Shown one piece after another: positions 47,651 to 56,414 of a stretch of DNA of 64,000 nucleotides. Position 1 is the stretch's first letter, and each line of letters begins with the position of its first letter. The position numbers and the translations under genes were made by a program. A model generated the notes under the pieces. That model was given only the letters and a program-made list of their open reading frames with translations, was not told the origin of the DNA and did not search any database. The DNA is from Leptodactylus fallax. Taxonomy: Eukaryota; Chordata; Amphibia; Anura; Leptodactylidae. Location of the stretch: contig CAMRHE010000167.1 in NCBI GenBank assembly GCA_947044405.1, positions 2,835,001 to 2,899,000 of the forward strand. The letters run 5' to 3'.

Positions 47651-48844
47651 ATGGAGCGTGGAGCTCCTGCCCCCCGGACCTTACAGGCGGGGGGCAGGAG
47701 AATGTCTGCCGACACAGCACCAGCAGAGCAGGGCAGGCGGAGGTCGCTGAGGCAGCAAGCCTCAATGAGAGTGGCGACCGGGACAACAGCATTGGGAGCA
47801 GCATCAGGAGCAGCAGCAGCGACATTGGCGGCTGCAGCATCAGGAACAGCATCGGGAGCAGCGACGTCCGTAGAGCGGGCGATGCCGGCAGGAGTAGCGG
47901 TGGCGACAGGGGTGTCAGCAGTCTCGGCAGGTGGATCCGTGAAAACGGCAACATCAGCCACGGCGGTAACATCAGCGGCAGTGGCGGGTGAAGCCGGTCC
48001 GAAGGGGGCTATGGCCGCAGGATATGCGGTTCCCTCTGGAAGGGTCCCTGCAAGCAGTAGAAAAGACACAAGCTTACCGTCATCGCTGCCGCAATCACCC
48101 GCAGGATGGGGCATCAGGAAGGCTGGAGAGGAAGTCGCCATTTACAGCCGGAGGATCGAGGCGGTCCTGGAGGAATATGACCGAGCCCGGAGGTCCCTGT
48201 TCGCAATGAGTGGGGAGCTTCAGAGTGCTCGCGCCCGTAGCGACAGGGCCTCAAGGAAGGACCGCCCGGTTTTCAGTAAGCAGGTAAGGAGCCTGAAAAA
48301 ACAAATAAAGGCCCTGGAAGCCAGGTGCACGGAGATTCTGGAGGGCGCGGGGCCGTTCAGAGAGAAGCTGCTGAACGATGACCGCTTCTTCCGCAAACAG
48401 CAGGAGCGGTTGTTGAAGGATGGCCCCGCGTCCTCAGACAGCTCGGGAGAGGACGACTATTGTGAGTCAGACCTGGAGTCAGATGACAGCATGGCGGTAC
48501 AGTATAGTCGAGTAGCCATCCCTAGTAGCAGCAGCCTGATACCCACATATACACAGGCATCAGCGCCGGCAGTGAAACTGGAAGTCAGAATGACAGGACA
48601 GGAAGTGACACAATCTCCCACACTCCCAGAGAACCAACCACTGCCCGAGACGGAGGAGGAGGAGGGTGGAGCCTCGGGAGAAGGCGGGAAGCTGATGAGG
48701 CAAATCTGCCAATTGGAGTCCCCGTCCAGAATGGACCAATTAGCATTCAGCTTGTCAGATTTGGACGGGGAGGAGGAGGGAAAAGGAACCAAGACCAGGA
48801 AGAAGGCAAGGAAGGAAAAAAAAAAGAGTAATAGAGACATTTAA
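47651..48844 (+). CDS. ORF-A: alanine-rich coiled-coil protein, function unknown
   Basis: 397 aa from the ATG at 47651 (MERGAPAP); upstream in-frame sequence is not preserved as coding. Residues ~1-45 are basic and ~45-120 alanine/valine-rich and disordered. Residues ~150-260 are a charged helical, likely coiled-coil region (EEVAIYSRRIEAVLEEYDRA, KKQIKALEARCTEILEGA). Two acidic patches (SSDSSGEDDYCESDLESDDS and ETEEEE) follow, and the end is strongly basic (KKARKEKKKS), a likely nuclear signal. I recognise no domain. Copy 2 keeps the frame, with indels of 12, 3 and 21 nt only, and with mostly synonymous changes in the helical part. It ends 55 nt before the ORF-B ATG. It may be a second structural protein or a detached N-terminus of the Gag-like protein. 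Confidence 0.8.
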   Translation: MERGAPAPRTLQAGGRRMSADTAPAEQGRRRSLRQQASMRVATGTTALGAASGAAAATLAAAASGTASGAATSVERAMPAGVAVATGVSAVSAGGSVKTATSATAVTSAAVAGEAGPKGAMAAGYAVPSGRVPASSRKDTSLPSSLPQSPAGWGIRKAGEEVAIYSRRIEAVLEEYDRARRSLFAMSGELQSARARSDRASRKDRPVFSKQVRSLKKQIKALEARCTEILEGAGPFREKLLNDDRFFRKQQERLLKDGPASSDSSGEDDYCESDLESDDSMAVQYSRVAIPSSSSLIPTYTQASAPAVKLEVRMTGQEVTQSPTLPENQPLPETEEEEGGASGEGGKLMRQICQLESPSRMDQLAFSLSDLDGEEEGKGTKTRKKARKEKKKSNRDI

Positions 48845-48899
48845 ATTTGTCAGGTCGTTGCCTGGGGAGCATCGTGCCGGGACCTCAGCCCAGGTTGCG

Positions 48900-51416
48900 A
48901 TGCCTCCAGGAGAGAAAAGGGAGGCGCAGGCACCTCGGGTCACGCCAAGTGGCGGGGTGCCCGGGGTGCCAGCAGTCAAAATGGCGCCTGATAGTACCTT
49001 TCAGGTGGTGGCGGACAAGGAGCTCATGGTTGCAGACAAGGCGCTCATAGTTGCGGACAAGGGCAAAGGCAAAGAAGCCCCCCCTGCGGAGGGGAGTGGC
49101 GTAGGGAAACCTCCCTCCCTGGTAGGAGGTTTTAAAATATCGATGGCTTCCCCCAGAGTAAGGTGTAGGAAAGGGGGAGTGGCAGGTGGGCGTGGCTCAT
49201 CCTCCTCCAGTGCTGATGAAGCCGGTGATGCGGAGGTCACTTCCGGGGCTAAGGGGGCGTGTCCTCCTACAACATCAGGTGCCGGGGTGACTGTGGATGC
49301 GGAGGCCGAGGTAAAAGCGGGGAAGCCATCAGCGAGTGGTGCAGCCGGCCCCGCTGTAAGAAGGAAGACTGCAGGTGTGAATGATGGACGAGTGGAGAAG
49401 CTAGTTAAGCAGACAGGTAAGGTAAAGGGGAAAGCGGGTGGGACAAAAGGGGTAATTAGTAGTATTCCTGAAGAAGGTGGTGTAGTATGCATGGGGGTCC
49501 AAGAGCCTGTAGTCGGGGAGGCTGCGGGAGGAGGGGCTATTACCATTGCTGCTAAAAAAAGTGTTTCTACTGCTGGTAATATTTCTGTTGTGGCCCCTGT
49601 TGTTTCTGGTATTTCTGCTGTTGTCCCTGCTGTTGTCCCTGCTGTTGTTTCTGCTGCTGTTCCTGATGCTGTTCCTGATGCTGTCGTTGCTCCTGTTGTT
49701 ACTCCTGTCACTGCTCCTGATATTGTTGCTCCTGTTGTCCTCTCTGCCGCTGTTCCTTCTGCTGCAGTTGGAGTGACCCGGTCCGCGGCGGCTATGCCAG
49801 GGCGGACTGTTGCCGCCTCTGGTGCTCCGGTTGCCGTGGCTGGGCTAAGTAGTTCTGCGGGGGTCCCTGGGAGTGGCGCTGGTACTCCGGCAGCGGAGGT
49901 TGCTGCGGCCTCCGGGCCCCCACGCTCCTATGCCAGCGTCGCTTCTGGGGCCCCTGGGGGTGCATCATGTCTTCCGCCCGGCTCCAGGGACGGCGATTTG
50001 CAACGGCAGCTCCTGGAGGCTTTACGGGCGGGCCAGTCCACAATGACCATAGATGGGCAGTCGAGAGACCTTAGGTTCTGGATCGAGCGTTTTGGCCTAG
50101 GGAAGTTCCGAGAGGAAGGAGGTGAGACCAGATGGACTCTCCCTACACCTGGGCGTAGGGGGCCGACACGGAGGAACGTGGCCCGTCTCGTGTGGGGGGG
50201 AGCCGGCCCTTGTCCCGAGAGGAGGGGGGTCGTGGAACTCCTACTCGGGATGGGTTTCAGGGCAAGCGACATCTTTGCCCTGATTCATCCTGTCGGCTCC
50301 TCGGAGTTTGACATCAGCTTTGTTACCCCGGAGGGCTTAGAAACCTTCTGGGGAAACTATAGGCTGGTGAAGGACGAGCCCGCCTGGCGTGACTTTATGG
50401 TGTGGGCGGTGTCACGCCAGGATAACATTAAGAAAGTGACCGTTTTAACTCGTAACGAGTCACTTTCTTATATGGACATCATGACCTGGCTGAACAGGTT
50501 TGGGGAGGTCAAGGACTTCCCAAAGAAAAATCTCGACGAGTTCGGGATATGGTCGGGGGCCTGGACCTTCATGGTCAAATTGCGACAGGAGGATAACTCG
50601 GTGATGCATATCCCGTCCTCAACCTTCCTTGGGAAAGACAGGATCCTTGTCTTCTACCAGGGGCAGCCAAAACTCTGTCACAGGTGCGGTGACCCCTCAC
50701 ACTTGAGCGCCTCCTGCCGTGTGCAGAAGTGCGCCATGTGTGGGGAGGTGGGCCATCTCGCGGCGACCTGTGGCAGGGTGCGTTGCCACCTGTGTGGTGT
50801 CCTTGGGCACCCGATTGGGGCGTGTCCACGGTCTTTCGCCAACACCACCCTTCGGCAAGCGGGAGCAGTTGAGGAGGCTGTCCCTGCTGCGGAGGGGGTG
50901 AGTGGGGGAGGAGAGACTAGTCTGCCAAGGCAAAGGGAGAAGGCCCAGCCACCATCAAGGGCAAGGAGGCGCGAGAGGAGGAGGGAGCAGAGGGAGGGAG
51001 TTATGTGCCTTCCTTCTGCCCCTGGCTCTGCTGGGCCGGATCCTGATGCCGAAGCAGCAGTGGGCACGACCCTGGTTGAGGAGATGAGGAGACTGCAGAG
51101 GGAGGAAGAGGCTGACCAGTCGTCTTCTTCTCAGTACGTCAGTGCTGGGGAGGGAGAGACGGTCAAGCGGAGAAAGTCACCGAGTAAAGTGAGGGCAAAA
51201 ACATCTGCCCCCCCCCCCCCGACGAAGGAACGCAGACTCGACGGCCCTCTAGTGGTAGGTCCCAACCGGTACCAATCCCTCTGTGAGGATGCGTCGGCCT
51301 CAGGGGAGGCTTCAGAGGGAGAGGTGGAGCCGTCAGGGGCTGCTGAGTCTCTCTCCGGGAGGGGCCCCCCTGCCCTCTGGGGGGGAGGCTGGCCTGGAGC
51401 CTGGAGGAGGAGATGA
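48900..51416 (+). CDS. ORF-B: Gag-like ORF1 protein with three CCHC knuckles
   Basis: About 838 aa from the ATG at 48900; the frame is open upstream to 48744. The long low-complexity Ala/Val/Gly/Pro region includes a repetitive VVPAVVPAVV tract (49560-49770). A conserved RRM-like region (~50090-50660; FDISFVTPEGLETFWGNYRL, KKVTVLTRNESLSYMDIM) precedes three tandem CX2CX4HX4C knuckles at 50672-50835: CHRCGDPSHLSASC, CAMCGEVGHLAATC, CHLCGVLGHPIGAC. Knuckles and RRM-like domain are what Tx1-group ORF1 proteins use to bind RNA. The C-terminus is disordered and ends RRR-stop at 51416, while an overlapping +1 frame continues. Nucleic-acid binding is inferred from the motifs. Confidence 0.9.
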   Translation: MPPGEKREAQAPRVTPSGGVPGVPAVKMAPDSTFQVVADKELMVADKALIVADKGKGKEAPPAEGSGVGKPPSLVGGFKISMASPRVRCRKGGVAGGRGSSSSSADEAGDAEVTSGAKGACPPTTSGAGVTVDAEAEVKAGKPSASGAAGPAVRRKTAGVNDGRVEKLVKQTGKVKGKAGGTKGVISSIPEEGGVVCMGVQEPVVGEAAGGGAITIAAKKSVSTAGNISVVAPVVSGISAVVPAVVPAVVSAAVPDAVPDAVVAPVVTPVTAPDIVAPVVLSAAVPSAAVGVTRSAAAMPGRTVAASGAPVAVAGLSSSAGVPGSGAGTPAAEVAAASGPPRSYASVASGAPGGASCLPPGSRDGDLQRQLLEALRAGQSTMTIDGQSRDLRFWIERFGLGKFREEGGETRWTLPTPGRRGPTRRNVARLVWGGAGPCPERRGVVELLLGMGFRASDIFALIHPVGSSEFDISFVTPEGLETFWGNYRLVKDEPAWRDFMVWAVSRQDNIKKVTVLTRNESLSYMDIMTWLNRFGEVKDFPKKNLDEFGIWSGAWTFMVKLRQEDNSVMHIPSSTFLGKDRILVFYQGQPKLCHRCGDPSHLSASCRVQKCAMCGEVGHLAATCGRVRCHLCGVLGHPIGACPRSFANTTLRQAGAVEEAVPAAEGVSGGGETSLPRQREKAQPPSRARRRERRREQREGVMCLPSAPGSAGPDPDAEAAVGTTLVEEMRRLQREEEADQSSSSQYVSAGEGETVKRRKSPSKVRAKTSAPPPPTKERRLDGPLVVGPNRYQSLCEDASASGEASEGEVEPSGAAESLSGRGPPALWGGGWPGAWRRR

Positions 51417-51663
51417 TGCACCCAGGGCCGAAGCTGCTACTGTCTCTGCGACCACTGTAACTCCTCAGGGAGAAGTTGCGGGGGAGGTCCATCCCTCCTC
51501 TGGCCAAACCGCACCGGGGGAGGTGATGGACCAATCCCAATGTAAGAAGAGGACCCGCAAGACGAGGAGAAGTCGCGGGTCCTCTTCAGACTCATCTAGG
51601 GGTGGTGGTGATAGGAGGAAAGGGGGTGGGAAGCTGAAGGTCATTGAGCTCAATCGGTCTTAA
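51259..51663 (+). CDS. +1 overlapping frame, basic tail ending at TAATG
   Basis: The frame is open from 51259 to the TAA at 51661-51663, overlapping ORF-B by ~158 nt. It encodes GDDAPRAEAATVSATTVTPQ and a basic serine-rich end (KKRTRKTRRSRGSSSDSSRG, KLKVIELNRS). There is no suitable ATG in frame, so it would be reached from ORF-B by a frameshift. Both copies share the arrangement, and the 21-nt indel between them keeps both frames. Its stop overlaps the ORF2 start as TAATG. It may be the true C-terminus of ORF-B with an old frameshift in the source element. Confidence 0.6.
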   Translation, partial: VPTGTNPSVRMRRPQGRLQRERWSRQGLLSLSPGGAPLPSGGEAGLEPGGGDDAPRAEAATVSATTVTPQGEVAGEVHPSSGQTAPGEVMDQSQCKKRTRKTRRSRGSSSDSSRGGGDRRKGGGKLKVIELNRS

Positions 51664-54600
51664 TGGCAGTCCCCTCTCCACTGACGCTGGCCACCATTAA
51701 TGTGGCCAGCATTAAGTCTGATACGGCTAGGTTTGCAGCCTTTGATTTTCTTGGCCGGGTTGAAGCTGACATTTTGTTTTTGCAGGAGACCAGGCTCTGT
51801 ACTCTATCAGAGATAAACAGAGCAAGGAGGGAGTGGCGCAGGGGGCCCTCCTACTGGTCTCTTGCGGCTGAGCCGTATAGTGGAGTGGCGGTGCTTTTTA
51901 CCGCAGAGGTGAAATGCCAGCGACTGATCGAGCTCGAAATGGGAAGGTGCCTAGTCTTAGACGTCTTCATGAAGGGGCAAAGCCTGCGCCTCATTAACAT
52001 CTACGGTCCCCAGACAAAGTGGGACCGTAAAAGCCTCTTTATGAAGATTAAGCCTTTTCTTTTTACGGGCAAACAAGTCATCTTTGGTGGGGATTTTAAT
52101 ACCATAACTAGACCCCAAGACCGAGGAGGTACCAGAGATAGACTGCCCTATGATGGCGCCGCGTTAAATAGAATAGTGAGTGAAGCTCGCCTGGAGGATA
52201 TCCACATCAGGCATTCCCCAGGTCACCGTGGGTTCACCTTTCAGAGAGGTAGTGTTAGGTCTAGGATAGATAGGTTTTTTTTGAAGGAGAATTCCGTCAC
52301 CACCCCTGTGTCCGTGGTGGAGGTGGAGTTCTCTGATCACTGTCTAATTTTGTTTTCTTTGAATATTTCAGAGACCCTCCGGAGAGGAAGAGGTTTGTGG
52401 AGGCTGAATTCGTCACTCCTTGAGGAGGCAGCTGTAAGACAAGCCTTTGAGGAGTTTCTTCAGGATCAGGTACTATTACTGGGTCTTGAAGGTACTAGGT
52501 CAGAGTGGTGGGAGATATTCAAAAAAAGGGTGGCGGGATTTTTCCGCCGGCTCTCAAGCCTCAGGTCACTGGACATGTACCGCATGTACACTGCACTGAG
52601 GAAGAGACTTGGACATCTGGTCTCGACCGGAGGTAGCCAGGAGGATATCTCCGGTGTGAAGGCTTTGCTCAAAAGGTGTCAGTACGATAGGCACGCATCT
52701 TTGGTTCTTGAGAGGGATTTCGGGAAATACCGCTCGCCCGACCCCTACAGGAACTGTAAGATGTCAGTGACTTGTAAGACAGTAACAGGCCTGATTGACA
52801 GTACAGGATCCCTGACAAGATCCAGGTCAGGGATCTTGGAGGTCGTCAGGTCCTTCTACTCGAACCTTTTGGCAAAGAAGGAACTGAATCGGGATCGGAT
52901 TTCAGGTTTCTTGGCTGAAGCCATTCCTGAGTCAGCAGAAGACCCTTCTCTTGGTGTTTTGATAGAACCTATAAGGGAAGAGGAAGTCGTCAGGGCTATT
53001 GAGGGTCTTGCCCTCAAGAAGTCACCTGGCCCAGATGGCTTAACATCTGAGTTCTATCGGACCTTTAAAGGAGCTTTGGCTCCCCTCTTGACTGACGTGC
53101 TTAATGAGTGTCTATCCTCGGGCACTCTGCCGAAGTCAATGAGGAGGTCCGCCCTTATAGTTCTGTCAAAGGGTAAGGATCCGAGCCATATTGAGAACTG
53201 GCGGCCCATAGCACTTCTCAATACGGACCGAAAGATTCTGGCGAAGGTACTTTTCAACCGGCTGGTACAGTTTGCGCCCCGGCTCCTCTCGCCGGCTCAG
53301 CACTGCTCTGTTCCCGGTCGTAGCACCTTAAGTGCGGTCCTGAGTGTCAGGGAGGCTGTGGAGCAGAGTAGGGCAGGTCGGTGGAAGGGGTACTTGCTGT
53401 CCCTAGATCAGGCTAAGGCTTTTGACAGGGTGAATCATGAGTATTTGTGGTCAACTCTCTCGAGGTATGGCCTGCCTGGGGGGTTCATTCAGTGGCTGCA
53501 GACCTTATACGCTGGGGCTGAGTCTTTCCCGCTTGTGAATGGTTGGGTTGGTCGTCCTTTTGAGGTGGGGTCGGGCGTCCGACAGGGATGTCCCTTGAGC
53601 CCGCTACTGTATGTGTTCGCCATTGATCCCCTGATTAGGCGGATTAATGGTGGGCCGGTGGCGGGAGTCAGGATGGACCTGGAGGGCACCGGCTCCCCTT
53701 TGAGGACAGTAGCCTACGCGGATGATGTCACCGTTCTTGTCTCGTCACGGGAGGAGCTTGAATGGGTGATGTCTGAAGTGGACAGTTACTCGGAGGCTTC
53801 CGGATCAGCTGTAAACAGGAATAAGTGTGGAAGCCTCTGGCTGGGAGGGGGAGAGCCTGGTTTTTCTCTCCCGGACACCCTCCCAGAACCCCAGGGGTCT
53901 GTAAAGATCTTAGGCATCCATTTTGGCCAGGGTGATTACCCACTCCAAAATTGGGAAGGTAGACTTAAGGATGTCGCCCAGAGAGTTGATTGCTGGAAGG
54001 GTTGGTCTTTGACCCTGAGAGAAAGGGTTCACCTTGCCAAAGCCTTCCTGCTCCCGTTGGTGATCTATCTAGGTAGCGTCTGTGCCTTGCCAGAGTCTTG
54101 TTGGAGTAGGATCTGTTGCCTGTTCTTCCAATTGTTATGGGGGAACAGGCTCAACCTAATCAAGAGGGAGGTTACATACCGCACAAGGAGGCTAGGGGGG
54201 TTAAATATGGTTAACCCCGTGGTGTTCTTAATGAACACCTTTCTTAAGATCAATTTACCAAACCTCTCCTCCGAGGGGGCTCCTTCGTGGGTAGCCTCCT
54301 GCCAGGGGTGGTTTCGGCCCTTCTTCCAGAAATGGGAGTCAGGAGGGCAAGTGAAAGATCTTCGTGCACCCCATGGATATCTCCCGGCCTATGCTTCCCT
54401 GGTCCTGAAAGTGATTCGTCGGTGGGGTCTGGGGGCGTGGGAGATCAGGACTCAGTCAAGACGTTTTCTTGACGACAAGGTCCTGTTGACCCGCTTCCAG
54501 AAGCCTCTGGCGCTCAAAGATTGCCCAGGAGAAACCTTAGAGGGAGGGTTGCGTTTTCTTAACTCCAAAAGGTTTCCTCGGAAGTTTTGGGATCTGACCT

Positions 54601-55058
54601 GGCGCTGCCTCCTAGGTAAGTTATATGTGAGGGGGAACTTGAAGTACCGGAACTCCGACGAGCGAGGCTGCCCTCGGGAGGAGTGTGGCGACATGCTGGA
54701 AAGCATGGAGCACTTCCTGCTTCAGTGCCCCTTCAATATAAGGGTTTGCAAATTGGTGGGGACCTCCACCGGTTGGCTGCGGCTGGCTGGCCTTTCCTAC
54801 GCCGAGTGGGCCTATGGGGCATTCAAACACCCGGAGGGCAGGGACTGCCAAACACTTTTTGTAGTTAGTGCAGTGGTCAGGTTTCACCTATGGTCAGCAC
54901 GGTGTTTAGTATCGACGAGAGGCAAAATCCTCCCGGAGGTGGAGGTGGTTAAAAACATCATGGTGGACCTGGTGAGGGTGCGCTCTTGGGAGTACGAGGG
55001 GCTGGGCGCAGAAAGGGCTGGTACCCTCTGGAGGGGGTTCACTTTTTCTGTTCCCTGA
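51663..55058 (+). CDS. ORF2: APE endonuclease and reverse transcriptase, 1131 aa
   Basis: ATG at 51663, inside the TAATG overlap. Residues 1-240 are an APE-type endonuclease: TINVASIKSD (N13), FLQETRL (E42), VIFGGDFNTI, SRIDRFF and EFSDHCLI (catalytic H). Residues ~450-780 are the reverse transcriptase: KSPGPDGLTSEFYR, ENWRPIALLNTDRK, LLSLDQAKAFDRVNHEY, GVRQGCPLSPLLY and YADDV at 685-689. The C-terminus has a Cys/His segment CPREECGDML...HFLLQC. There is no stop or frameshift. Such proteins nick the target and reverse-transcribe element RNA at the nick. The SLDQAKAFDRV and overall layout fit the Tx1 group. Apparently intact. Confidence 0.95.
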   Translation: MAVPSPLTLATINVASIKSDTARFAAFDFLGRVEADILFLQETRLCTLSEINRARREWRRGPSYWSLAAEPYSGVAVLFTAEVKCQRLIELEMGRCLVLDVFMKGQSLRLINIYGPQTKWDRKSLFMKIKPFLFTGKQVIFGGDFNTITRPQDRGGTRDRLPYDGAALNRIVSEARLEDIHIRHSPGHRGFTFQRGSVRSRIDRFFLKENSVTTPVSVVEVEFSDHCLILFSLNISETLRRGRGLWRLNSSLLEEAAVRQAFEEFLQDQVLLLGLEGTRSEWWEIFKKRVAGFFRRLSSLRSLDMYRMYTALRKRLGHLVSTGGSQEDISGVKALLKRCQYDRHASLVLERDFGKYRSPDPYRNCKMSVTCKTVTGLIDSTGSLTRSRSGILEVVRSFYSNLLAKKELNRDRISGFLAEAIPESAEDPSLGVLIEPIREEEVVRAIEGLALKKSPGPDGLTSEFYRTFKGALAPLLTDVLNECLSSGTLPKSMRRSALIVLSKGKDPSHIENWRPIALLNTDRKILAKVLFNRLVQFAPRLLSPAQHCSVPGRSTLSAVLSVREAVEQSRAGRWKGYLLSLDQAKAFDRVNHEYLWSTLSRYGLPGGFIQWLQTLYAGAESFPLVNGWVGRPFEVGSGVRQGCPLSPLLYVFAIDPLIRRINGGPVAGVRMDLEGTGSPLRTVAYADDVTVLVSSREELEWVMSEVDSYSEASGSAVNRNKCGSLWLGGGEPGFSLPDTLPEPQGSVKILGIHFGQGDYPLQNWEGRLKDVAQRVDCWKGWSLTLRERVHLAKAFLLPLVIYLGSVCALPESCWSRICCLFFQLLWGNRLNLIKREVTYRTRRLGGLNMVNPVVFLMNTFLKINLPNLSSEGAPSWVASCQGWFRPFFQKWESGGQVKDLRAPHGYLPAYASLVLKVIRRWGLGAWEIRTQSRRFLDDKVLLTRFQKPLALKDCPGETLEGGLRFLNSKRFPRKFWDLTWRCLLGKLYVRGNLKYRNSDERGCPREECGDMLESMEHFLLQCPFNIRVCKLVGTSTGWLRLAGLSYAEWAYGAFKHPEGRDCQTLFVVSAVVRFHLWSARCLVSTRGKILPEVEVVKNIMVDLVRVRSWEYEGLGAERAGTLWRGFTFSVP

Positions 55059-55663
55059 GGGTTAGATAAGGGATTTAAAGTAGGTTAGTTAGGTTAGGGC
55101 CAGATAGGGATAGGTAGGGCAAGGTTTGCACGAGGGGTGGGGTTTATTATTTTCTGATAGGGAGGGACAGGTAGGGACAGGGTAGGGACAGAATGATAGA
55201 TAGGGATATAGCGGTAGGGCGAGTAGACAGGGATGGGCCTCCTGTGCTCTCTTCCTGGTGGAGGGCTGGCGTGTCACCACATAGGCATTTTTGTTTTGGA
55301 AATCAGATGGAAGGGTAAGAGGCTTGAGGATAACCGACCCTAGGCCCATGGGAGGTTCATGGGAGGGAAGGTAATTTAACAGGTTATGTAGGATGGTGGG
55401 TTTTTGTTACTTGTCTGGTATTTGTTATTTGTTATTGTTGTCGTTCATTTGTTGTGTCCATTTTCCCATTTTCCATTTTTCATATCCCATATTAATTTTC
55501 CATTTCCATTTTTCATATCCATTTCCATATCCCATATTTCTTTTTCCATATTCCATAATTCCATTTGTTTGTTAGTAGTTAAGGGGTTTTTCAGGGGGGT
55601 AGGTTGTTTGGGAGGGGGGTTTCTTTTTGGGGGTGGAGGTTTTGGTTTATAAGTTTTCGTGTG

Positions 55664-55723
55664 CCCGGCCTGGCTCTGGACTACGCGGACATGGGAGGAC
55701 ATGAGGCGGAGAGCCAGGTTGGG
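55664..55723 (+). promoter_or_regulatory. 3' UTR hairpin 1
   Basis: Stem 55664-55677 (CCCGGCCTGGCTCT) pairs with 55710-55723 (AGAGCCAGGTTGGG): 14 pairs, two of them G-U. The 32-nt loop starts GGACTACGCGGACATGGG and repeats GGACATG. See hairpin 2 for the matching loop. Confidence 0.75.
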
Positions 55724-55748
55724 TTTCAGGGGCTTGGTGGTGGGTGGT

Positions 55749-55799
55749 GCCAGCACCAGGACTATGCGGACATGGGAGGACATGGGGCGTGGTGCTGGC
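55749..55799 (+). promoter_or_regulatory. 3' UTR hairpin 2, same loop, different stem
   Basis: Stem 55749-55758 (GCCAGCACCA) pairs with 55790-55799 (TGGTGCTGGC): 10 perfect pairs. The 31-nt loop starts GGACTATGCGGACATGGG and differs from hairpin 1's loop by two substitutions and one base of length. The stems are unrelated in sequence. This pattern suggests selection on a loop presented by a stem, as in protein-binding RNA sites. Confidence 0.75.
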
Positions 55800-56414
55800 C
55801 GGGTGTGATGAGGGGAAAAAAAAATAAAAAAAAAAAAAAAAATATAAAAAAAAAATAAAAAAAAAAAAAAAAATTTTTTTTTAGTAAGTTTCAGTTGGGG
55901 ATTTTGTTAGTGTTATAAGTTTCCGTTATAAGTTTCCGTTATATGTTTCCATTGTATATTGCTCATTTAGATTTTCTTTTGTTAGAGTTTTTGACTGACG
56001 GATGACTGGAGAAAGACGGGAGAAGAGTGAAAGGTGGCGTGAAAGGCGGAGTGAAAGGCAGAATGGATGGGGCTGGTTCGCGATTGGTTTTTTTTTTTTG
56101 TCCCGGTGTTTTCTTCTATTTTATTTGTTGATGGTTTTATGCTATGTTTTAGATTTATGTATTGTCTCTGTTTATAGTTTTTATATTGTATTTTCGTATG
56201 TGACAGTGTTTGTGAACTTTTTCTACTTTTCTAATAAAATAGTTCCAATTCCTTCGGGGCAACCGTGGGAGTCAGACTTGTCTGTTTGAGCTCCTAGCTT
56301 CAGAGGCTTACGTGGCTTTTGATATTTGGAGACCGTTTATTGTGTGTGGTTTTCGGTCTTTGTGTTACAGACCGTAGCTCCGACTCCCTTCCCCGTGCGG
56401 AAGGGAGCCTTATC

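Larger units (their letters stand above)
47474..56243 (+). mobile_element. Tx1-like LINE, copy 1, 8.77 kb, three long ORFs
   Basis: The 5' end is set by comparison with copy 2: the two align from TCCAATTCCTTCGGGGC at 47474 and 56244 and differ to the left. The order is 5' UTR (177 bp), ORF-A (47651-48844), ORF-B (48900-51416, with a further open frame to 51663), ORF2 (51663-55058) and a 1.19-kb 3' UTR ending CTAATAAAATAG. The RT and zinc-knuckle ORF1 fit the Tx1 group of the L1 superclade. An alternative 3' end is the A-rich block at 55816-55872, in which case 55873-56243 would belong to copy 2's 5' UTR. Confidence 0.85.
55059..56243 (+). other. Copy 1 3' UTR
   Basis: A G-rich stretch with GGTAGGGACAGGG repeats (55150-55220) could form quadruplexes. 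A CCATTTTCCATTTTTCATAT-type tract follows (55455-55570), then two hairpins (55664-55799), an A-rich block (55816-55872) and a T-rich end with AATAAAA at 56233-56239. The start of copy 2's 3' UTR (63793-64000) is similar but clearly diverged. Confidence 0.75.

Noticed and set aside
47461..48141. 226-aa minus-strand frame opposite ORF-A, and similar frames opposite ORF-B
   Set aside because: Antisense shadows of GC-rich coding sequence; synonymous changes in ORF-A would be amino-acid changing on this strand.
55150..55220. Telomere-like GGTAGGG / GGGACAGG repeats
   Set aside because: Not TTAGGG, irregular and part of the LINE 3' UTR in both copies; at most a G-quadruplex candidate.
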